From Punctularia strigosozonata HHB-11173 SS5 (lineage: Eukaryota > Basidiomycota > Agaricomycetes > Corticiales > Punctulariaceae): a stretch of DNA of 64,000 bases. The position numbers and the translations under genes are program-made. Each line of letters begins with the position of its first letter. The stretch's first letter is position 1. Below are positions 55,709-64,000 of this stretch, piece by piece. The notes beneath the pieces were generated by a model. That model had not been told where the DNA came from and ran no database searches. It saw only the letters and a program-made list of their open reading frames with translations. Where the stretch lies: assembly GCF_000264995.1 (NCBI RefSeq), contig NW_006767433.1:2131123-2195122 (forward strand), written 5' to 3'.

Positions 55709-58700
55709 CTAGTGCCTTGGCAATGAAGCAGCCCATGTGATGTCCGGTATGTCATTCAGAATGGCGTCCGTCAGATCTTGCTGTGTCGTCAGACGATCGA
55801 TGGTAAACGCCGCGCCTCCGGTGTCCATCTGGTCCCCATCCCGATTCAATATCTCCGCGTTGTCCAAGAGGATGGCGAAGGAGAGGTCAACCTCGGCCGC
55901 CGTAGTTAGTTTGTCGTTGTACAAAGCGATGAGCCGCGTGATTTCCGACTTCAGGTACGGGACCATCCCTGATACCACGTTAGATATCCAGTTGTCATAG
56001 ATGTTGGGCACGTTGACCGTGGCCTTGTTCGGTCTGAGCAGAGAGGTACGTGAATCAGGTGCCGCACAGGCCGAAAAAGGGGGTTCACACATACGCGTCG
56101 ACGTTGCTTGTCGAGTACGCTGCGTACCACGCTTTCCAGGTGTCCCTTATGCATGCATTATTCTCTAAGAAGTTCTGCTTCACCTAACAGATTGAAACTG
56201 GGTTAGTAATCCCGTTGTGTGTGCGTTTTCTCATACCGTATAATCATTCATATATGATGGCACGCCGGCGGCGGCGCGCAGCTTGGAAATCTGGAGGTAT
56301 ATTAGCAAGACGTTAGGGTCTTTGACAACTCTTCCGACCTGCTTCGTGGGGCAGTAATTCGAGAACTCCGTCGAATCCATGAGGACTTGCGCCGGTAAGT
56401 TGTTGAGTCGGCGTTCACCATCATATAGCAGAGTATTCTGGATATATGATGCGTATTGTTACGACACATGCTGTGATGCATCCGGACACACACACCTTGA
56501 ACACGTTTGCTTGCTGCTCCAAGACAACCATCGCGTTACCACCTATGTTATCCGTAGGTCAGAAGTATGAAGAGGGGGATCAATGCACCACTTCGTACCC
56601 TCCCTTCCACCCGGATAGCACTGCCCTATCTCATTGAAAACCGTCGGCGGAGGAGTTGTCGAAACAGGCACGCCGGGATAATACACAGTTACCGTCATGA
56701 GGTTTTCTGTAACCCAGTCACAGTACTGCCTGGATTCAGTCACGGGTTAGCTGAGAAGCTATGCATGTGCTTCAATCTTACTTGTTGTTGGCACTGTTTT
56801 GCCATAAAGCAGGGAATTGCGCTAGATAATCGACGAATAATGCAGCTACATGGAGACGGGGTTAACAACGAACGGGAACGCGAACCAAAATCTGTCAGAA
56901 ACGTACACATTGATTGTTCGTATCTGAGATAACCTAAATTATCAAGGCGTTCAGGCTTATAAAGGGATTAGCGACGTACACGTGTTCACGAGCATAGATA
57001 GCAGCGCTGTTGGCTTGGGAAAGTGCCGGCAATCCTCCCTTTGTTGTTCCTGTGTTTATCTAATCGCGCACATGAGTGAATATGGTCTCATTGATACGGT
57101 CCATCCTCACCGGGAGCGGGTTGTATCTTGTGAATAAATATCATCATAAACCACTGGCAGGTTCCTGGTTGGCTATGAACCGACTCACCTGCTATATGTG
57201 GGGTCAAGTTCTCCGGGATGTTCGAGGTCGAAATATGTCTGGACCTGGGTATCGCTGTAGGCTGGTATTGGGATTGTGAATCTAATGAGCCTAATCAGTA
57301 ATCCAGCGTTTCTTGTAATCTCAGCTATGCCTTACGGGCAAACTTTAAGCGTCGATTCCGCCAGGATCGTCGGATGGAGTTCATCCGAAATATTAGCCCG
57401 CGCGTTCAACGCATGCACCTTCTCTCCTTCTCCGTCAAGCAGCGCTACAAGATTGTGCTCGGCGCGTCTATTCAGTGCATCAGCTACTTGTCCAGTATTG
57501 CCGCTTCCAAGGTCCGCATATATTTGGCAATTCTTTGAGCCAGCCGGAGTATCCAATATATCACTTCCCACCGCAGGACAAAACAGGTTTCCAGGCAAGA
57601 ACGGGACGCCTCCTCGTTTCTGGAAGGTATTCGAGGTATTCGATGGGTATGGTATGATTGCCGGTGAGGCGACTTGGACCGTTCTCTTCCTCGGTTGCGC
57701 ATGTCTGCGTTCGTAGGCCACATACGCAGGTTCGGCTAAGGCATGACGTGTATCGATTGATGATCCTTGACCGGCAGTGCCCGAGGCCTCATAAACGTAG
57801 TACGGTGTATCCTCGCTCCGCTTCCCACTTGCCGAGGAAGGCTGATCTACCGATGAGAAGCAATTTCCGCCGAACGGGAATTCTGCGATGCATCAGTATG
57901 AGAGTAGCGCAAGGAAAGTCATAGAAATCACTTACCGTTGCTGTAGAACGTCCATGACCTGGGGTTGCTTCTCCAGAATAGAACCGAACCAGTCAAGCCA
58001 GCATTGAGGGCCACACCAAAATGCTACGTCGAGGATATTGTAATGGATCCATTTCATACATCAAGACACTTACGGGATTGACGCAGAATTGTGCTGCAGA
58101 CTGGATAGACTCCGATGAGCGGGGTGATCATTCTCGTGGGAAACGAGCAACCTACAGATTGGCTGACACTCCCTGTGATACCAACTCCGCCATAGATGTC
58201 TGCTTCGGTGAATAGCTGTGATGAAACATTAACGCATATATCGTGGCGGTAACACGTAGGAGGCAAACACCGACCTGGGCATCTATCAAACTACCACCGA
58301 GGACGTTGACGCCGATTTGTAGGCTTGGAACGATGTGAGCCTGATCCCTGGTCCGTGATCAAACAACCGCGAGATGGCATTCATGAAATCGCCTCACATC
58401 GACGGAGCCCTAAAACGAGCCGAGGGTAAGATCGGTCTCCAAACATATGGATGCGTCGTACCTCAAGATTCACGTTATAACCCACAGAGAAATCGTAGCC
58501 TTGATTGTTCGCATCCGGAGTGACCGGCGATGACTCATTCTCTTCGTCATTGTCGGAGTCCTGCTTTCCAAAGGACACATCGATGGACTGAAGCGCGAAA
58601 TATTAAAATTGTGGCATGTGTAGGGCCTCCCAAGGACCCCGCGCACCGGGAATGTGTATCCAACAGAGGTAGTGATCTGGCCGGACAAACTTAGTTGCCC

Positions 58701-61700
58701 TGACAGTTGACCATATAGATGCAACGAAGGGCCGAGCGTCAAGAGGCCTATATATCATGCTCAATCAGCTCAGACAATCTCAGACCTGAATAAATAAGGG
58801 AATAGATGTACCAGGGTAGTATAAACCAGGGAATCCGAAGGATGCGAGTTCAGAGCGTGAGCTGTCGAAGTGTGCTTCTGCTAGACCCTTGATGGTAAAC
58901 GATGCCTGGGCCTGCGCTCCTGCCTGAAAGAAAACATAACATTGCTGAACTTGAGGGGGTACGATCGATGCTTCGAGGTAATAACCGAATGAGCTTGAGA
59001 CAGAGGCGGAGCCCGTGACTGATATATCCATGCTGGAAGAGAAGTTCGGGCACTGCGTGAAGGACACTCAATAGACGTTTCACGAATATTTATGTATCAA
59101 GTTCCCTAACCTGTTCCTCCTGAAGGCGGCAGCCAAGTTCATCAGTGGCTATTTCAACTGTGGCGGGGCGAACACTTACTGCATGATAGATAGTATAGGT
59201 ATCGGACCACTGTAGACGATGAGTTCCAAAACTAGTACGTCAAGAGCGGTATACCTACATGGAAATTGCGATCGATGCTGTTCCGGCTCCGCACTGTGGT
59301 CAGTTTTGCCAGCCAGTCATCGAACGGTCCGAACCAGCGCTTCTCGTATTCGATCGGCCGGTGATAATCACGTTTTCGACGCCTGGTGGTGGTGGTACCG
59401 CTATCAGGAGCGGTGTTGACGATTTCATTCCTAGTGAGGTAAGATTAATTCCATACATCGGAAAGGGCACTCGCCAACGCACCAGTATCCCGGAATGTCT
59501 GTCATATCCGCTCGCATGCTATTTCCGCGTATGAATGTTACGCTGGAGGACAAGGGCAATGTTGGACTTCGCTTACAGGACAGGCCCGTTCGATTCAGGT
59601 ATGGCCAAAAAGTTATAATCAAACTTCAGGGAATAGACAAGCTCGGTAGACCGTTTCTTGTTCTTGTGTTCCGCGGGTAGAATCCCCTGATCGGGATGCA
59701 CCTCAAGGGAGATGACACGAGCGTACGGTCCCAACCCACAGGATTTGGGCATTCGGACGATTGTATGTTCAGCATGACCAAGGAATACATGACCACAACC
59801 GGAATCCTCGTCATCCATGCCTTTGGTGCAGTATGCTAGTACCTATACCTTGGTGAGTCTCTGAATGAGATTTGAAGGCTAGACGCTGAGAAACGTACTT
59901 CTTGCGCCTCATCGCTGGAAGCCGAACACTTTGTAAGAACCCAATCTGACTGGACATCTAAGGAGCTGACAGAGGCCGGGTTTGGGGACGAGATGAACAC
60001 TTCGCCGAACGCGGAGTCGTCCTCCGTTCCGTCGTCGTTTACGCCACTTGAGCCTGATCCTGAAGAGGATGTATCGCTAGTACCTGTGTTGTCGTCGAAA
60101 TCGACCGTGAAAGTCGCCGGTTGGCTGACATCGTATGTGTCGCTGTTTTCGAAATTCTGTGGGAAGACCCAATTCTCTGGCACGGGCAGGAATTGAGATC
60201 CTGCCGCGAATAGATTGAGTAAAGTACCCCAGGTTATCACTGAGGAAGAGGCGGCTCACCGGAGGGCGGATCGCAGCAATAGTATCTACGAATGGTTAGG
60301 TTCAGTTGAATGATGATCGATGCCACTGAAGGCGTCACTGAACCTCTTGTTGTTGCCCACACAGGAGGTGCTGGCATCTCCCTGCATGTCAGTAACTGTA
60401 TGCGTGTGAGCAACTTGATTAAGGCTTCATCTATAGGATGATACGCACAGATCGCTGTTTGGGGACATCAGCGCGAACAACGAGAAGTATCATCAAAAGG
60501 CTACCCACCCACTTGGCCAGCTTCGCACGCGGCATTCAAACAGTTTGGAGGATCACCGACCCATCCGCAATTTGCATACCCAGCTAACCATTCATGAGAT
60601 CATCAGTGAGCCCATAACGTTATGAGGTACGGACCATTCTCCAAGCAACAAACACTTTTCGTGTTGGACTGCTCGTTTATAAGTCGCGAATTCATCGCCT
60701 CAGGAGGGATGGAGACTGACTTCGCATATTGTTGGGCATACTTTGTTTGGATCCGGCGATTGCTCGCATGAGAGACCGTTGTCGGCACTGCCTTGCTTAA
60801 CGTGTGTCTGTACAACGTATCCCGCCACGCAGGACTCCCCAGTGCATGCTATGACATGTACAACCTATCGATGATTGTCTTTCTAACGAGCAATGCATTA
60901 CTCACATGTGGCGAAGCATGCATCGGGATTGGGTGCGCCAGACTTGCAACAAAATGCCTATTGGGGAAGCGCATTGATTGCTATCGACTTTAGAGAGATA
61001 TCAATGTTCCCACCTTGTATCCAACTACGCATGTCGGGTGGCCATCATCACCCACTTCGTCTAAAGCCATCACAATTTCACCGACATTGCATTGGGCATT
61101 GCAAGTGGTACCGCCACCGCCTCTCCATGTGCACTGAGCAGGGGCATCACCTGCACCTGTGGTCAGCATGGCACCCGCCCGACCAGGAATATCACACACC
61201 TGGTGGACAGCAAAGGCGCGCGGGAGATTTGGGGTCACAAGAGCCAGCTATGTTGGGGATCTGTGTCAAGGTAGTGAGAGAATCGAAGCCACTGGGACAT
61301 TGCTGGCCGCATCCGGTAACTTGGCATTGGTTTCCGGTCTCTGACAAACTCGGTGTAGTGATCGTCTTGTACAGACCGGATAGGGCTGTATACTGCGAAT
61401 CATCTACCATCAAGTACGTCAGTAGTTGAAATTCATGAGTTTGATACCAATGGACATGAACCTTGGTCTATGGACCATATCATCGTGCCTGTATTCGGGA
61501 TATTCGATCATTGACAGAACGTGATACACGGTCTAGATGAATACCTCCAAGGCAAATGCTGTTTGCGTAGTCAAGCTTCATCTCCAGGGTCTGAGAGTCG
61601 TCGTACTGTAGTCGGCTTGACTCAGCGATAGTTCCTCTATGAATACGCAGCACGAACCGACACCCATTGGTCTTCGTTCCATGTGCTGACAGGCTAGTCA

Positions 61701-63869
61701 GGCAGAACGGTTGGAGTATTCTCGAGGATGTGCTTACATATACTTAAACGCGTCAATATCTGAGTCGTGTTAGTGGAGTTCAGCAAATTTGCGCTCCAGA
61801 ACGCACCATCAAACACAGGAATGAGGTTGTTGTCGTCGATAATCTGCTCGATTTCACTGAACATCAGTGTACCTGTCAGTGTGATCAGCTACCTGTGAAT
61901 CATATCATATTTTGCACACACCAGAATTCAGACTACAAACTCCGGGGTCGGCGCCTCCGACGAATGGACAGCCAGGAGCAGAGCAGCTCTGGGACACCTT
62001 CGGTAAGCAAACATTCGTGCTTGGAACCACGCCAACTCACAGGGTCAGCGAGTTGAAAGGAGCGGCCATAAAAACCTATCCCGAGGACAATCTGGGAGGG
62101 GTCGACACCAACGTTACGGAACAGCTGCATAGTGGATTTGATTTCCGTGAGATTTGTATGAGCGTTGATTACCTGCGATGACCATTCAGTTACACCGATT
62201 CCCTGTATTTGCATGGCATGGCGCCTCACCGGTCCAATGTACGGATCGGTACCGTCCCAGACACCGTGCAGGTCGTACGTCATTACGTTGACCTGCGGTG
62301 ATTGAGAATCATGCAGAATACCGATCGATCAATCACGCTCACCCAGTCAGCACTCTGTAAGAGTAAAGGCAGATCGAAATGCTGCAAGTACCAGTAGGAA
62401 GACGGTGCCGTAAAACTCAGTCCATATCCACGGGGTTTGAAAGCAGCTTTGAGTTTCGACATGAATATCGGATAGTTAGCTCTATCCGCAGGCACGCCTC
62501 CACGCTCATTGGCAACACTGATGGGACGAAAAGAGACGAAAACCAAGTTAGCAATATGAGGACAGAACTCTTGCCGCAAAAAACCACGGTAAGGTGGCAA
62601 CCTACGGATATTCCCAATCTATATCCAATCCATCGAATGAATAGGCCTTGATTTCGCCATGAATACGAATCTGTCAAATGAATACGATTGACCTATACCT
62701 GCATGATCGACAAAGCGCTGGAAATGAATGTGTTGGTAGCATCCGCACTACCAACCATGTTACTGAAAATGTGCTGAGTAGGCTAGACGGGACCATGAGC
62801 ACGCTCGCATACAGAAGCTGAGTATATAATATACTCACGGGATCGTTGAAGCTCCATCCACCAATTGATAGGAATACTTTTAATGCGGGATTTCTCTTCT
62901 TCAACGCCGTTGTTTGCAGCCACTTTGTGACTATGTGTCATGTTATGCATCTTTCAGACATGCGACAGAGCCCACCAAGACGTTGTCGTTGACGGCCATT
63001 TCCATAATCTGGAACTCTTCGGATATCAGCGCGAATGCGTAGTTCACTGGTGGATCGTAAGTCGCCATATTCCAATGAATATAGGATCCAATCACCGTGC
63101 GTAAGAGTCTCAGCAGATATCGAGGAGGGTGGATACATATCACAAGCCCGAGAATCTGTTGACATTGCCCAGCCCTGATCGTTTGAGTATATACTTGCCA
63201 ACATCGCAACATCCAACATACTTCGTAGTATCCGATTCGACGATGCAATGCACTTGCTTGATCGTCACCGCAAGACTGGATGGCGGGGGGCTCGCAGAAT
63301 GACTGACATCCAGTTTCGCAAAACTCTGAATTTCGAACATCAGTCCGCATCATCCGAGCATGTCCGGTGAAGTTACCTGTTGTAGTTCCACAGAAGCCAA
63401 ACTGAACGGATGTCAGATAAGGGTTAAGGAGGTCATGTCACAGGTACCTGGCTACAGCACACGTTCAAAGGGCAAGTGAAGTTTTCCGGAGCGGACCCAA
63501 CACCACATTCTGCAAGGGCGTCACAGTTTGACGTGCACTGTCCACCGTCAGCGGTAGTCGTACAAAAGTTTGGGCCAAAGCTATGCATAGACTGAGATAA
63601 GTATGGCACTATTGAGTCGCTTGGCATAACATACCCGCAGAATCCGGTTTGGGCATTGCAGCAAGCACCATTGGAGCAAGGTATCGTAGCGGTACAGCTT
63701 CCAACAGGGAGCGTGGTGGTGTTGTCCGGAGTCTGTGCGAGCACGCCGTTCAAGAGGGCTAATACATACATTTTTATGTCAGAATGCAAATCAGCGGGAG
63801 TTGTAGCATATCCTTACAAGGAACGCCGATGAGGAGCGGTAATTGTAGGAGGTACCATGTATGCAGCAT
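55709..63869 (-). CDS. Large killer-toxin-like GH18 chitinase (subgroup C type), many introns
   Basis: A secreted chitinase of fungal subgroup C. The start ATG at 63869 and an intron give the signal peptide MLHTWYLLQLPLLIGVP... ...LLNGVLA. Two hevein-type chitin-binding modules follow (CSNGACCNAQTGFCG, FGPNFC; CPLNVCCS, FGFCGTTTEFCETGC), then the GH18 domain: RRIGYYE, GWAMSTDSRACDM, VNYAFALIS, KVFLSIGGWSFNDP, the catalytic FDGLDIDWEYP with its Glu, MTYDLHGVWDGTDPYIGPV, VLGIGFYGRSFQLADP. Downstream are Cys/Trp modules (CQVTGCGQQCPSGF; CTWRGGGG; NCGWVGDPPNCLNAACEAG), YYCCDPPSG, then SGCGHVFLGHAEHTIVRMPK, YSLKFDYNFLA, and a beta-rich end to LPRH at 55709. More than twenty short introns are needed. 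No break was evident, but I did not trace every junction. Subgroup C enzymes act on other fungi's walls or on the fungus's own. Confidence 0.8.
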
Positions 63870-64000
63870 GGCAGAGAACACGGGGATCTCTATCCGTCGC
63901 TGGCAGACTTATAGCATCTTACTCGTCTTAGCTATCCATGAGTCCGTACGAGCCGGGATAATCGTCCTCTGTCGAGTGCTACGTCGGGTAGCATGTGTGG
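63870..64000. promoter_or_regulatory. Upstream of the chitinase gene (right edge)
   Basis: 131 bp before the window ends; presumably part of the chitinase promoter. A TATAAG-like element occurs on the minus strand about 45 bp before the start (ATAAGTCTGCC, near 63906-63916). Confidence 0.3.

Noticed and set aside
1-64000. Retrovirus/LTR-type, Polinton-like or other virus-derived fossils, and CRISPR arrays
   Set aside because: No reverse-transcriptase, integrase, capsid or polymerase motifs, long terminal repeats or regularly spaced repeats were seen on either strand.

Overview
The window looks like nuclear DNA of a filamentous basidiomycete, most likely an Agaricomycete. The reasons are dense genes on both strands, many GT-AG introns of about 50-60 nt, moderate GC, and a fungal gene set (Sho1 osmosensor, PalI/Rim9-type protein, CSC1-type channel, Isc1 lipase, large killer-toxin-like GH18 chitinase). 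I see no bacterial operons, no CRISPR, no rRNA or convincing tRNA, and no viral or LTR-type fossil. Exon edges were worked out by hand from splice signals and frame continuity.

Left part (1-16 kb): the 3' end of a basic-secretory-protein gene; FCP1, the RNA polymerase II CTD phosphatase; an aminoglycoside-phosphotransferase-like kinase; an acid-sphingomyelinase-like secreted phosphodiesterase; a gene-poor GC-rich stretch; a short non-autonomous DNA transposon with an exact 8-bp target duplication (10665-11058); and a CSC1/OSCA-family membrane channel.

Middle (16-38 kb): a tiny candidate N-myristoylated protein; a PalI/Rim9 membrane protein; a beta-trefoil protein; two tandem GNAT acetyltransferases; elongation factor eEF2 (10 exons, 842 residues, with a 14-nt microexon and a GC-AG intron); a PhzF-family protein; a WBP11-like splicing factor head to head with an RNF10/Mag2-like RING ligase; Sho1; an unrecognised Ser/Pro-rich protein; a 1.76-kb stretch without a recognised gene; and a 92-residue hydrophilic repeat protein.

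Right part (38-64 kb): the Sin3 corepressor; two unrecognised membrane proteins; two tandem F-box proteins; a FHIT-like HIT hydrolase; Isc1-type inositol-phosphosphingolipid phospholipase C; an adenine deaminase (AAH1 type); and an 8.2-kb, many-intron GH18 chitinase with hevein-type and killer-toxin-like cysteine modules.

Most genes are conserved housekeeping or signalling genes without an obvious common pathway. Possible links are loose: two sphingolipid-degrading phosphodiesterases lie in the same window, and Sho1, PalI and CSC1 are all surface-stress proteins. I found no convincing new multi-gene system. The best leads are the small transposon with its iterated internal motif, the eEF2 microexon, the PhzF protein without the usual catalytic glutamate, and a few small or unassigned reading frames.
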